Origin: Brachypterus glaber
Taxonomy: Eukaryota > Arthropoda > Insecta > Coleoptera > Kateretidae
Direction: 5' to 3'
Length of the DNA stretch: 64,000 nt
NCBI GenBank assembly: GCA_958510825.1
Contig: OY294054.1
Coordinates: 11,238,019 to 11,302,018, forward strand
Shown: one piece after another, positions 23,941 through 34,155 of the stretch
Layout: each line of letters begins with the position of its first letter
Numbering within the stretch: position 1 is the first letter of the stretch
Notes under the pieces: generated by a model
What the model was told of the DNA's origin: nothing
The model's input: only the letters and a program-made list of their open reading frames with translations
Databases searched by the model: none
Translations under genes and position numbers: made by a program

Positions 23941-24378
23941 CCCGGACAACATTCATAAACTCATATAGGCCTCATGAGAGCATCATGTTATGATTTCCAC
24001 GTTTTGTACTCATCCGAACATCATGTTCCCAGCGGGAAAATCCAAGTGTCCTCAAGTTGTTGAAAATGGACTTGTGTGGGGGTCCTAGGGGGTTGATTTT
24101 TTCGTTATTTTTTGGAATCTCTTCGCGTTTTCAAGATATGAGCAAAAAGGTGTGTGTGTTTCTTTTTTTTTTAATTTTAAATTTCGCCGTCAATTTAAAT
24201 TTAGCGGTTAATTTAAAGTTTGCGCATGCGCATTTCGTAGGCCGCTTCTAGGTCTTCATGACATGATCTCGTAATGACTTCACAATGAGGAGTCATCTGT
24301 ATGCGTTCATGAACTCAGAGAAAATCATTAAATGATGTCATAATGACTTCCACGTGAAATAGCAAATGTTGTCCGGGG
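23941..24378. mobile_element. MITE with CCCGGACAACATT ends
   Basis: The left end cccggacaacatt is matched by aatgttgtccgggg at the right, 438 bp apart. Subterminal words ('gatttccacg'/'gacttccacgtg', 'catgatgttc') also recur in the arms. No transposase is present. Confidence 0.7.
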
Positions 24379-24796
24379 TATAGCAGTTACTTTGTATTTC
24401 TGCTCTGCTACTGATGATGATGATGATACCTTGACTCCAGACCTGCCCCTGCTTAACTTATGGTACGCATGTAGAGCAACTTTAAAACAAAAAATATGAA
24501 TTATACCCCTACTGGATAAAAGCCTTTAGCATAATTGTAAATACGTATGCAAATTAAAATTATGGCGAAGGCGCAGCATCATTTCCCATGAGAACCTCAG
24601 TTTCTAAAAACAACCACAACAATAAATTACGTAAAATTTTCTTTACTCGTAAGATAGTGTATCATTCTTTAAAATTAATGCCCTACACACCTACGTCCAA
24701 AATTTTGTTTTAAGAGTACTACTGCGTCTCAAAAAAATACGATGTTGTGTTCACTAAAAAAACGTTCATACTCAAAGTTGTGACACTTTGTGTTGG

Positions 24797-25412
24797 AGGT
24801 GAGATTGGTTTTTACATTTTTCAGCCAAATTATTCGACGGAAGATAAAGAAAACTGGTAGCTCTTGAAATTCTCTATAAGTTTAATAGATTATAAATTTT
24901 CATAGGTACTTTGGTACGGTTACATTGGGCGCAACTTGACTTTCAGCACCCACTGTAACCGTAACAAAATACCTATGAAAATGCATAATATATAAAACTT
25001 ATAGAGAATTTTAAGGGATACAAGTTTGCTTATAACCATTTTTATCCTCCAATGAATAGTTTGGCTGAAAAATCGAAAAAACCAATTTCACTCCCAACAG
25101 GGCAATTTTTGAATATTTATAACTCGGTTGTTATTAATATATTAAAAAAATTATCTCAACAAAAGTTGTTGGAAATTTTCTAGTTAACAAAATTGGTTAA
25201 ATGCATTTTTATTGTAAGATGCATATTTAGCGAGATAACCGCACTCAGCCCTAAAATTCAAGATAGTGGACACCCCTTACGCAAATCGCACAGTGAAAAA
25301 CTAACAGTCCAAATGAGTGTTATGTCACTATCCACTCCCACCCTTTAAAATATCAGCCCGTGTATATTTATTGCAATTTAACATAGGAATTTCTCGTTAT
25401 TTGACTGGACTA
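24797..25412. mobile_element. Foldback element, TAGTCCAGTC family, copy 2 (left-truncated)
   Basis: Carries the central hairpin ('ggtactttggtacggttac' against 'gtaaccgtaacaaaatac') and the complete right arm ending gttatttgactggacta at 25412. The left outer arm is missing. Confidence 0.85.
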
Positions 25413-26677
25413 ATATTTAATATACAGAATAAATTCTATATTTTTTATTTATTTTTGTTATAATTCTTTGTTTTTTAGAACCATCAATATTGGACGCAAT
25501 AAATATGTCTTATAATATTTTGCCTTTTTTATTATACTAATATGATGTGACAAGGGGAAGGGAGTATGTCAAAAATGGACCAAACATTAGTGACAGCGTT
25601 TATGGACGAGCCTTGACCCAAAAGCAAGGCTATTTCTATCGTGAGTATACAATTGTGGAAAATGTATAAAATTGAACAGTAACTTATCAATAATAAAAAT
25701 CCTTCCCCTGTTAAAATATTTAAATTTCTTGGAGATTCTCCAATACACACATCCCGTCACGGGATTCCCGTGTATTCATACAGACATTTTTTTTTGTAAA
25801 TATTCTCTAATAAAAGAAGATAACCAATAAGAAAGCAAGCGAGCCCAAAAACGCATTATAAAAAAAATGCTTTATACACTGATAGAAAAATCTAAAAATA
25901 TCAACACAAATAGTGGTTGTGTCAACTTTTAGGTATAGAATACAATTTTCACGATTATTCTAAAACATTATAACGTTATATTAAATACAATCAAACCATA
26001 TACATTGCGATTATAAAGTACCGAACACTTTTTAATGTAAAACTGGCATTAGCGATGAGTAAAATGCAAGAAAGCTGTGTGCTTTTTACTGGCCACCGAG
26101 CTGTTGTACGTAGCAATCACATGGGCTTGTCGCGCACAACAGAGGCGTGGCTTCAAACGAAGAGTATTTTCTTTTTAAACTGTTCGGCACTTTATATTCG
26201 CACTGTATACAACTTCAAAGTATTCAATTTTACAACGACATGTTTTTACTATAGCGCCGGTATTTTTGATGATGATTGATGATGATTTTGATGATTAATA
26301 GAGAAATACATACATGTGATATGTAGTTTTTATGTGCACATACATGTAATATGTGAAGTTAAAATAAAATGTGTACAATTTGTTGTAAATCGAAAAACTG
26401 CACTCGTTTGTAAATACCGAACGCGTTTACTTGTTTGTTGTTTTATTCTATGCAATACATAGTGGTTGGCGCATATACAACTATTTATTGTTGTATTCTA
26501 TAACCCAATTACACTATTGGGAACTCTGGTCCTTTAAAGGGGGGCCATGGCTTCGGTGGGACCTTGGGAAACCTCCCCGGATTTTTGATTTTATAAATTA
26601 ATCTAGTTATAAGTATTATAAATGAAAAATCCTATTAAACCTGTAATTATTTTTTATGACTTTACATTTTTTGTACA
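25413..26677. other. Interval without a gene
   Basis: 25530-25625 resembles widespread insect repeats with a 'ccttgtcac'-type block. At 25877 'acactgatagaaaaa' looks like one end of a TA-flanked MITE (compare 45270). A (GATGAT)n patch lies near 26267. The open frames at 25532-25750 and 26055-26279 show no recognisable protein. Confidence 0.45.
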
Positions 26678-26941
26678 TTTTGTTTAACCTCGTACTATTC
26701 TACTTAATCAAGCATCCCCTAGGTCCAGGACTTGTGTGGGCTAGTAGTAGAGGGAACCACCGGCTTTAATTGACTTTTGAATCAATATATAGGGAGTGTC
26801 CGCTTCACTTACGCCTTCGCCAAATTTCAATTATTAATTAACTGAAAAAGGCAAATCGGCGCCGGTGAGAATCGAACTCACGCTATTTGTGTAGTAAACT
26901 CACCAAGTATGACGCGGTAGTCCACTACACCAATTCTCCCA
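26678..26941 (-). mobile_element. tRNA-derived SINE, family A, copy 2
   Basis: Same head, body and (CAAA)n-type tail as the copy at 22989, on the minus strand. Its head lies head-to-head with a second, different SINE starting at about 26971. Confidence 0.9.
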
Positions 26942-26970
26942 TCATCACTGTAAATTAAAATTAAAAAATC

Positions 26971-27107
26971 TGGTCCTCTAACCAAGAGGTCCGAGGTTCG
27001 ATCCTCGGTCAGAGAACAAACATTTTCAAATAAAAATTCCACCGTAACCATGTGCTTTGGAGGGCACATAAAACCGTCGGTCCCACTGGCACTGAACCAA
27101 AATTTTA
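26971..27107 (+). mobile_element. tRNA-derived SINE, family B
   Basis: A tRNA-like head ('gtcctctaaccaagaggtcc', box B GGTTCGATCC at 26995-27004, 'ctcggtcagaga') is followed by 'ggagggcacataaaaccgtc' and 'ggtcccactggc'. That body motif is seen in many arthropod tRNA SINEs. The body differs completely from family A. Confidence 0.75.
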
Positions 27108-27190
27108 CTTGACATCAATAAAAATCACATTCATTTTGCACCGATGTATGTTTTTAATTGTGACAAAGAACATTTTAATAAACAATATTA

Positions 27191-27569
27191 GTGTTTGTTA
27201 GGTAACCTAACAAACACAAAAGACCCAATCCCAAAAAGTGGAATATATAAGATTAATTGTCCCCCCCCCTGCAATACTTTTTACATCGGCAAAACTACCA
27301 GGGCAATCAGTATAAGATGTAGTGAACACATCAAAAGACCGAGTAAATCGGTTTTTGGTCACCACCTTCAATACAATCACCACATTTTCGACCCTAAAAA
27401 TAACACCGAAATTTTGCACCAAATCTACACACACAAATATGATCCAAAACTTTCTTTACTAGAAGATCTAGAAATTTCACTAGCATCAGTACAAAATAAA
27501 AACCTATGTATTAATAACCAAACAAACCTAAATAACAATTTTAATTCCCTTTTTAAAAACTTAATTTGA
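27191..27569 (+). pseudogene. Penelope-like element fragment, GIY-YIG endonuclease domain
   Basis: A 124-codon open frame (27195-27569, no ATG; the frame opens just after a TAG) encodes the C-terminal endonuclease of a Penelope-like retroelement. Visible are a GIY motif (residues 16-18), the Cys pair C22/C26, YIG (30-32), Arg 41 and His 45, then a His-rich segment (GHHLQYNHH) and an acidic LLEDLE segment that may hold the catalytic Glu. In intact elements the reverse transcriptase precedes this domain; here it is absent. The fragment starts at a 27-bp palindrome (27191-27217: 13-bp arms, 1-nt spacer), which may mark an inverted or rearranged 5' junction. It is a dead partial copy. Confidence 0.85.
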
Positions 27570-29899
27570 TTTTTAAAAACATAAAACATAAAATGCTTTT
27601 CAAAAAACTTTTTTGAAATTGATTGTCACTGGCCGCCTAACTTTCCTCGTCAAACTGGCCATTTATCTTCTGCACATAGCCATGATGCAGAAGAAGAGCT
27701 AAGTCATTTTAACTGTCATGATGTCCCGCAATTTTATTTTAGTTTTTAAGTTTTAAAGTGTTTGCAATTGTCCTTATTATCCCAATGTATAATAAAACAA
27801 CTATATTTTCCCTTGCTGCATCCTGTAAGGCATTGACAAGTAAGTTGGTAACTATTTTTCCAGGTTGGTACCACGAAAATAACCGTAAAACTTGCGTGCA
27901 AATCGCCGAAAAATAGAACATGTTCTAAATAATTTGATGGCACGAAAATGGCCTCAAACTTGCCTGAAGGCATGCGCAGTGACTGAATCCTTCTTGCAAC
28001 AAACTTGCATAGCATCAAACTTGCGCACAAATTGCTCCGTGTAAACTAGCTTTTATATACGGTGTAAAAGTCAAGAAAAATTTCCCTAAAGAACATTTTA
28101 TTATATCATATATAGTTGCCTAAATGTAAAATGTATTTAAATGATAAAATTCGTTAATATAATGAATTTATACAGAAAGGCAAGGAATTTTAAGCTTAGT
28201 AGGCATCGCTACTAACCACCTAAAACAGGGTTAAAGATGCAACAGGCGCCGGAACTACCCACTGCGGTGGGTCTCCCCGGCAATAATGACATAAGCTAAA
28301 TAAATAAATAAATTGCACTCTTAATTACGATAGTTTTTCCATCAGTGTACAAGGTATTTTTATATTTGGCAAAATATATATTTTTCAATAAAATTGTCTA
28401 TTTGGGTTCTACAAAGTTCGTTTTTTGACACAAACTTCGTAAAAGAAAAAAAAACTAAAACTGGTATCTCTTATTTTTGCCCTATAACAACAATAATAAA
28501 TGTTCTCCCCTGGTAAAATATAAACTTAAAACTTTAAGATAATTTAAATTTGATAGTTTGTCTCTTAGTTGGTCTTATGTTGATCTTTAATTAAACTTTA
28601 AAGATGTTTGTTATTGTTTGAAAACATAATTTTTGAAAATTATTATTTTTATTGCCCTATTTTTTATTAAAAGTGTTCTAAAAATCACGATTTTTAATTA
28701 ATTTATAATTTTTGTTTCAAAACTCATTTAATTAATTTTATAAATTAAAAAACTTTTAATTTTAATACCTCGTTTTTTTATTCTTTTACACCTTTCACGG
28801 ATTTTATGCGAAAATATGATAAATAAACAAAATAAAAATAAGACCTTTACTTTTAGTGTAGGTGGAATTTTTTAAACATTTAATTAATTAATTTATTTGG
28901 ACTTTGAATCATATTAATTATATTTAATATCTGAGGTAACCTTAAAACCCTAAAGAAATCGTGCATAAGAAATTCAAACTATAATCTTCTGAAATAAAAT
29001 GCTTCTACACTATATATTAATAGGGTATCCAATTGAAAAATCAAAGTTTAAGAGTTTATACACCCATGGCCAAAATTATTGGTTATTTAAATATAATAAA
29101 AACTATTTCTATCCAAAAAAAATTGGTACCACTTTAAAAATTGAATAAAATTGTGTAAATCAGCCGAAAATGAACTGGCATATGCGGCACTTCTCTCGCT
29201 TGGGTGGTGGGGTTTTCAAACAGCGAGACTGGCATAGTTTAAATTGAACTAGTCTCGCCCAGGAAACCAAAAGGTCTTTTTGAAGTCAATTATTGGGCAC
29301 TAAGTGACCTACTTGACGTCTAACTGTTGCTCCAGTGACGTGTATAAGTCACAGCCCAGGGACGTAACATTACTGACGTTATAATAACGTCAGAAATATG
29401 ACCTTAGAGTAACGTCTAATAATTTATTTATCTCTCCAATTAATAGTTATTTATGGCATGAATACCCATTAATTAACCCACAAGGCTGGAGGCGGAGTGG
29501 GTTAATTTTAGAGAGGACATTGCCATTATTCCCCTCACATATCTGCTCTTGTCCAGTAAAAGGGATTTTCCACAGGCATAGAAAATCCATACTAATCCGA
29601 TGATGTACATCAAATTAGCAGGCTAACTATAGTTCCTATAGCGACTGTTCAGTTTACGTAATTCCAGAAAAATACTTTATAAAGTCACCACTCTTTAATC
29701 AATATATTAGATTTAAAACTTTTTTTAGTGGTAGAAAACTGTATGTGGCGCCATCTATAGTCTCAGCATTAAATGGACTTCTCAGCACTGTGTTTCATCT
29801 AGAAGACAAAATGCATGACCTAATTACATGAAACTAACGGTACCAGGTAGTAAACATCCCCTCCCAGGTACCAAATTCAAGAAATAAAGGTCACAGGAT
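27570..29899. other. Interval without a gene
   Basis: 28196-28313 is a GC-richer piece ('caacaggcgccggaactacc', 'cactgcggtgggtctccccg') with an (AAAT)n tail, resembling the 3' end of a retroposon. Near 29060 'cacccatggccaaaattatt' resembles a Tc1-like end. The rest is AT-rich. No host coding sequence was recognised. Confidence 0.45.
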
Positions 29900-29911
29900 T
29901 ATTCCCTAATT
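29900..29911 (+). repeat. Target-site duplication (left) of the LINE
   Basis: TATTCCCTAATT here is repeated exactly at 34144-34155, immediately after the element's 3' tail. This defines the insertion and shows that the copy is 5'-truncated inside ORF1. Confidence 0.9.
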
Positions 29912-29913
29912 GT

Positions 29914-30375
29914 GTGCCCAGACTGGGAGATTTATGGGAAGGAGCTAATCTAGCAGTGGTCCCTCAAGACGAGCTTCCAAGGCTGACAAAGGCCTCCATC
30001 TGGATCTCGAACGATGACGATGGTCTGGAGAAGGTCAAGTTGCGCCTTGAAGGTCTAAATACATGGGCCAATGTTAAAAAATGGTGCGTCTTCCACAGGG
30101 AAGTCAAGAAGGACCCTAAAGGTCAACTTATTGTCTTCGGCATATCTGAGGAAGACGCACAAGCCATAACCAGTAGGGGAGGTAAGGTAAAATATCTATT
30201 TTCCTACCTTACTGTTAAATTAACAAAAGCCCAACCTCAGGAAGTGGCTGGTGAGGGTGAGGCTTCAACATCAGGCGGGGCACCGGGGGATATGGAGGTT
30301 GAAGAAGTCTTCACCTCTGAATCCACTGACCCCATCGCCAAGGACGGCCCTCCAAGCAATAAGGGGGTCTGTTGA
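29914..30375 (+). CDS. LINE ORF1 C-terminal fragment (DUF4780-like)
   Basis: 153 codons remain; the true start was lost by 5' truncation, and the GTG at 29914 is only the first codon after the insertion junction. The sequence (ALW-type 'ASIWISNDDDGL', then a short alpha/beta region to about residue 105, followed by an acidic Ser/Pro-rich tail) resembles the DUF4780 domain found in ORF1 proteins of insect non-LTR elements, which is thought to bind nucleic acid. The stop at 30373-30375 is followed after 35 nt by the ATG of ORF2 in another frame, so ORF2 would need re-initiation or independent starting. Confidence 0.75.
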   Translation: MPRLGDLWEGANLAVVPQDELPRLTKASIWISNDDDGLEKVKLRLEGLNTWANVKKWCVFHREVKKDPKGQLIVFGISEEDAQAITSRGGKVKYLFSYLTVKLTKAQPQEVAGEGEASTSGGAPGDMEVEEVFTSESTDPIAKDGPPSNKGVC

Positions 30376-30410
30376 TGTTGGGATCTCAACTCACCAAATA
30401 GTCATTCCCA

Positions 30411-33400
30411 ATGTCTGGACTTGAGATTATACAAATTAACTTGCAACACTGCCGGGCGGCGGTAGCTACCATCTGCCGTCACCTGGACAGTAATGCGGAC
30501 ACAATAACACTAATCCAAGAACCCTGGATTGTGAAATCGAAAGTTTCCGGCTTCGGCAGCTTAAAAGGGACTATTTTTGTAAATAGCTATATTCAAAAGC
30601 CTAGGACGTGTATATACATACCTAAGCAATATGAAGCTACTCTAGTAACTCAGTTCAGCACAGCTGACCTAACAACTGTGAGAATGAACTATAGTGTAAA
30701 GGGTAACCAAGAAGAACTTTTTATAGCATCGGCATACCTCCCACAAGATACAGGTACGCAACCTCCATCAGAGGAACTTGCCAACCTGATAAACTTTTGC
30801 CAACGGGAGAAAAAAAGCCTTATAGTTGGATGTGACAGTAACTCTCATCACATTGTGTGGGGCAACAAAAACATCGACGGAAGAGGCAAAGTACTGCTAG
30901 AGTTTCTATCTGGCACAAACCTAGAGATATTAAATCGTGGATGCGAACCTACATTCGTAACACGCCGGGGTCAGACTGTAATTGACATTACACTGGCCAC
31001 TTCTGATATCTCAAAACAAATAACTGACTGGCGTGTATCATCAGAGGCCTCCTTTTCGGACCACAGATGGATTCGCTTTAGGTTAAATCTGGATAGAGCT
31101 GAGTTAAAAGCCTATCGAAACCCCAAGAAAACAGACAGGGAGGCTTTCATTAGTCATCTGAAAAACAGAGTCAAGGAGCCCCCTAATGTTTTTAACTCAA
31201 CGAACGACATTGAAGAATATGTACATAATCTTCAAAGGTCTCTCGTTAACTCATATGAGGACTCTTGTCCCATTAAAATTCCAGCAAACAGGAAGTTGAC
31301 TAACCCCTGGTGGTGTGCTAAACTTCAAAAGCTGAAAAATGAAACAAGAAAATTGTTTAATAAGGCAAAGAGATCACGGTTGGATTCTGATTGGACCGCT
31401 TATTCAGAGCACCGAAAAGAATACAAAAAATTAATTCGCGAAAATCAAAGGAGAGCTTGGAGGGACTTTTGTGGCAGTATAGAATCTACCACGGTCGCCG
31501 CCCGACTAAAGAAAGTCCTTTCCAAGGATTCATCACAGAAACTAGGTAGTATTAAAAGGAATGATGGCTCATATACAGATGACCTTCAAAGTACCTCTAC
31601 AATACTCCTAGAAACTCATTTCCCAGGATGTGTTATTACTCCCAATCAGGAATGGCATCCACATACGCTTCCACCTCCAAGTAAAGAGGACTGGAAAGTG
31701 GCCTCCAAACTGGTTGACGAGAAACGCATAAAATGGGCCATTGGGACTTTTTCTCCCTTTAAATCTCCAGGATTGGACGGAGTATTCCCAGCGCTTTTGC
31801 AGTGGGGCCTGGATATAATCTCCAGTCCACTAAAACACATTTTTCAGGCATGTATAGCTTTCAAATACATTCCGAAAGCATGGAGAGAAGTTAAAGTAAC
31901 CTTTATTCCTAAGCCTGGAAGGAAAGACTACTCACTAGCTAAATCCTACCGACCAATTAGCCTGACGTCTTTTCTTTTAAAAACGTTAGAAAAACTGGTT
32001 GACAAAGAAATTCGGGATGGTGCACTCTCTAGAGTTAAACTACACCCAAATCAACACGCCTACATCCCTGGCAGATCGACGGAATCAGCTCTCCGAGCTG
32101 TAATTTCCCAAATCGAGAAATCCCTGGGACTGAAAGCATCGACACTTTCTGTGTTTATCGACGTTGAAGGAGCGTTTGACAAAGCGTCTTTTAAAAGCAT
32201 TAAAACTGCCCTACAAAGACATGGTGTATCACCCACACTCATTGAGTGGATACAACACATGCTTGAATGGAGAGCAGTTCAACTAAACATAGGGGGATTA
32301 ATCACAAGAGGAGTTGTAACAAGAGGCTGCCCACAAGGTGGAGTTCTTTCTCCTCTCCTTTGGAACCTTGTAGTGGACAGCCTATTAACACTCCTTAACG
32401 ATAATTCTTTCTACACAATAGGATATGCAGACGACATAGTCATACTACTTACAGGGAATTTTGAGAGCGTGCTGTGCGATCTCATTCAGCGCGCACTCAA
32501 TATTCTACAGAAATGGTGTGATGATCACTCTCTCTCGGTTAACCCAGCCAAGACTGAGATGGTCCTGTTCACTAAGAAAAGGAAACTGGGAAACCTCAAA
32601 GTCCCATTTCTTTTCGGAAAACAACTCAGCTTTTCTAAAGAAGTAAAGTATCTGGGAATTCTTCTTGACAGCAAACTGTGTTGGGGACCACACCTTAAGC
32701 AAAAAACAGAAAAAGCATGCATAGCTTTTTGGCAGTGTCGTAGAGCACTGGGCAGATCTTGGGGTTTGTCTCCCAGGATCACCCTTTGGCTGTACACCGC
32801 TGTCATAAGGCCTATGCTAACATATGGCTCAGTTGTATGGTGGCCCAGAACCCAACTGACTACAGCAAGAACGCAACTAAATCATATTCAAAGACTAGCT
32901 CTTATGAGTATAACCGGTGCAATGCGATCAACTCCAACTGCAGCTTTAGAGACTCTGCTTTGTATTCCTCCCCTTAATATTTTTGTTGAGGGTGAGGCCG
33001 CAAAGACAGCGCTTAGGCTGAAAGCAAATAGTACGTGGAATGCAAGAGGAACGCGTACTGGACATGAGTCTATTCTTGAACGGTTTGTGTCACAAGCTCC
33101 CATTCTTGAATCTCAGACCGATCTAGTTGCTCCCAGGTATATCTTTAATAGATCATACCAAGCTTATGCTTCCACTAAAGAAGAAACTGACAGCGTACCT
33201 GACATTGTCATGTACACTGATGGTTCAAAGACAACTGAAGGATCAGGTGCAGGAGTTTTCTGCCCAGATCTAGAGTTAGAAATAAGCATTTCCCTTGGCA
33301 AGCATGCCTCGGTCTTTCAGGCAGAGGTAATAGGCATAACAAATGCTGCGAGAGCTATTTCTGAAAGGGAAATCAGTAATAGAAGAATAACTATTCTTAC

Positions 33401-34040
33401 GGATAGCAAAGCTTCCATACAAGCAATCAAGTCTTTCAAAATTACTTCAAAGCTAGTTTTGGAATGTCACCAATCCCTGGAGGAAGCGGCAGTTTCTAAT
33501 ACTGTTACACTCTCATGGGTAAAGGGGCATAATGGAAATGTAGGCAATGAAGAAGCTGATAGATTGGCACGAGCAGGCTCAGGCTCTGTACCTATTGGTC
33601 CAGAGCCCATAATCCCTGTATCTGTCGCTTTTAAAACAGCTCTCATTAATCAAGAAACTCACATAAAACACACCCGTAATTGGATTACGAGAAACGACTG
33701 TAAACATGCAAGAGCAGCCCTTCCCACTCCGTGTGAAAAGACAGCACGCTTTTGTATGCAACTAAAAAGGGATAACCTAAGACAGTTTGCAAGCATCGTA
33801 ACAGGTCACTGCAAACTAAATAAGCATCTTAACATCATGGGGAAGCCAGTCGACCCCATCTGTAGAGGATGCTACATGGAAGAGGAAACAATGGAACATG
33901 TGTTATGTCACTGTCCAGCGTTAGCCTTAATAAGAGGGTCCATGCTAGACGAGTACTGGCTCGACATGGCCGGTATAAGCAGCATCACTCCCAGACATCT
34001 TCTTAGATATATTCAAAGAATTGGATGGCTGAGAGGTTAA
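30411..34040 (+). CDS. LINE ORF2: AP endonuclease, reverse transcriptase, RNase H
   Basis: A 1209-residue polyprotein that nicks target DNA and copies the element RNA at the nick. The N-terminal APE-type endonuclease (1 to about 225) shows INLQHCRAA, IQEPW, GCDSNSHH (about 140-147) and SDH (216-218). The reverse transcriptase (about 440-760) shows SPGLDGV, SYRPISLTS, Asp 584 in FIDVEGAFD, GCPQGGVLSPLLW and YADD (672-675). RNase H has its full catalytic set: Asp 937 (YTDGS), Glu 972, Asp 998 and Asp 1050, with His 1040. A CX2CX8HX4C knuckle follows (C1151, C1154, H1163, C1168). No frameshift or stop interrupts it and all catalytic residues are present, so the enzyme could be functional, though this copy lacks the element's 5' end. 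Confidence 0.97.
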   Translation: MSGLEIIQINLQHCRAAVATICRHLDSNADTITLIQEPWIVKSKVSGFGSLKGTIFVNSYIQKPRTCIYIPKQYEATLVTQFSTADLTTVRMNYSVKGNQEELFIASAYLPQDTGTQPPSEELANLINFCQREKKSLIVGCDSNSHHIVWGNKNIDGRGKVLLEFLSGTNLEILNRGCEPTFVTRRGQTVIDITLATSDISKQITDWRVSSEASFSDHRWIRFRLNLDRAELKAYRNPKKTDREAFISHLKNRVKEPPNVFNSTNDIEEYVHNLQRSLVNSYEDSCPIKIPANRKLTNPWWCAKLQKLKNETRKLFNKAKRSRLDSDWTAYSEHRKEYKKLIRENQRRAWRDFCGSIESTTVAARLKKVLSKDSSQKLGSIKRNDGSYTDDLQSTSTILLETHFPGCVITPNQEWHPHTLPPPSKEDWKVASKLVDEKRIKWAIGTFSPFKSPGLDGVFPALLQWGLDIISSPLKHIFQACIAFKYIPKAWREVKVTFIPKPGRKDYSLAKSYRPISLTSFLLKTLEKLVDKEIRDGALSRVKLHPNQHAYIPGRSTESALRAVISQIEKSLGLKASTLSVFIDVEGAFDKASFKSIKTALQRHGVSPTLIEWIQHMLEWRAVQLNIGGLITRGVVTRGCPQGGVLSPLLWNLVVDSLLTLLNDNSFYTIGYADDIVILLTGNFESVLCDLIQRALNILQKWCDDHSLSVNPAKTEMVLFTKKRKLGNLKVPFLFGKQLSFSKEVKYLGILLDSKLCWGPHLKQKTEKACIAFWQCRRALGRSWGLSPRITLWLYTAVIRPMLTYGSVVWWPRTQLTTARTQLNHIQRLALMSITGAMRSTPTAALETLLCIPPLNIFVEGEAAKTALRLKANSTWNARGTRTGHESILERFVSQAPILESQTDLVAPRYIFNRSYQAYASTKEETDSVPDIVMYTDGSKTTEGSGAGVFCPDLELEISISLGKHASVFQAEVIGITNAARAISEREISNRRITILTDSKASIQAIKSFKITSKLVLECHQSLEEAAVSNTVTLSWVKGHNGNVGNEEADRLARAGSGSVPIGPEPIIPVSVAFKTALINQETHIKHTRNWITRNDCKHARAALPTPCEKTARFCMQLKRDNLRQFASIVTGHCKLNKHLNIMGKPVDPICRGCYMEEETMEHVLCHCPALALIRGSMLDEYWLDMAGISSITPRHLLRYIQRIGWLRG

Positions 34041-34115
34041 ATTAAATGCTGCGACCAAAGGGAGGTAGTACAATGGGCCCAGCTAAGTGGCCTAAGTGCG
34101 TGTAGATAGCTACCC

Positions 34116-34143
34116 TCCACCCTAATAACCATAACCATAACCA
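34116..34143 (+). repeat. LINE 3' tail, (ATAACC)n
   Basis: Three to four units of 'ataacc' end the element directly before the right TSD (34144-34155). A short tandem-repeat tail in place of poly(A) is usual in the I/LOA group. Confidence 0.85.
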
Positions 34144-34155
34144 TATTCCCTAATT

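Larger units (their letters stand above)
29912..34143 (+). mobile_element. Non-LTR retrotransposon, LOA/R1-like group, 5'-truncated
   Basis: A 4.2-kb element flanked by a 12-bp TSD. It holds the C-terminal part of ORF1, a complete ORF2 and a short 3'UTR ending in tandem 'ataacc' units. The domain order endonuclease, reverse transcriptase, RNase H and zinc knuckle, with a repeat tail in place of poly(A), fits the I/LOA/R1 group; LOA is the closest fit by eye. An uninterrupted 1209-codon ORF2 and perfect TSDs suggest a recent insertion. Loss of the 5' end means it lacks its own promoter. Confidence 0.93.
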
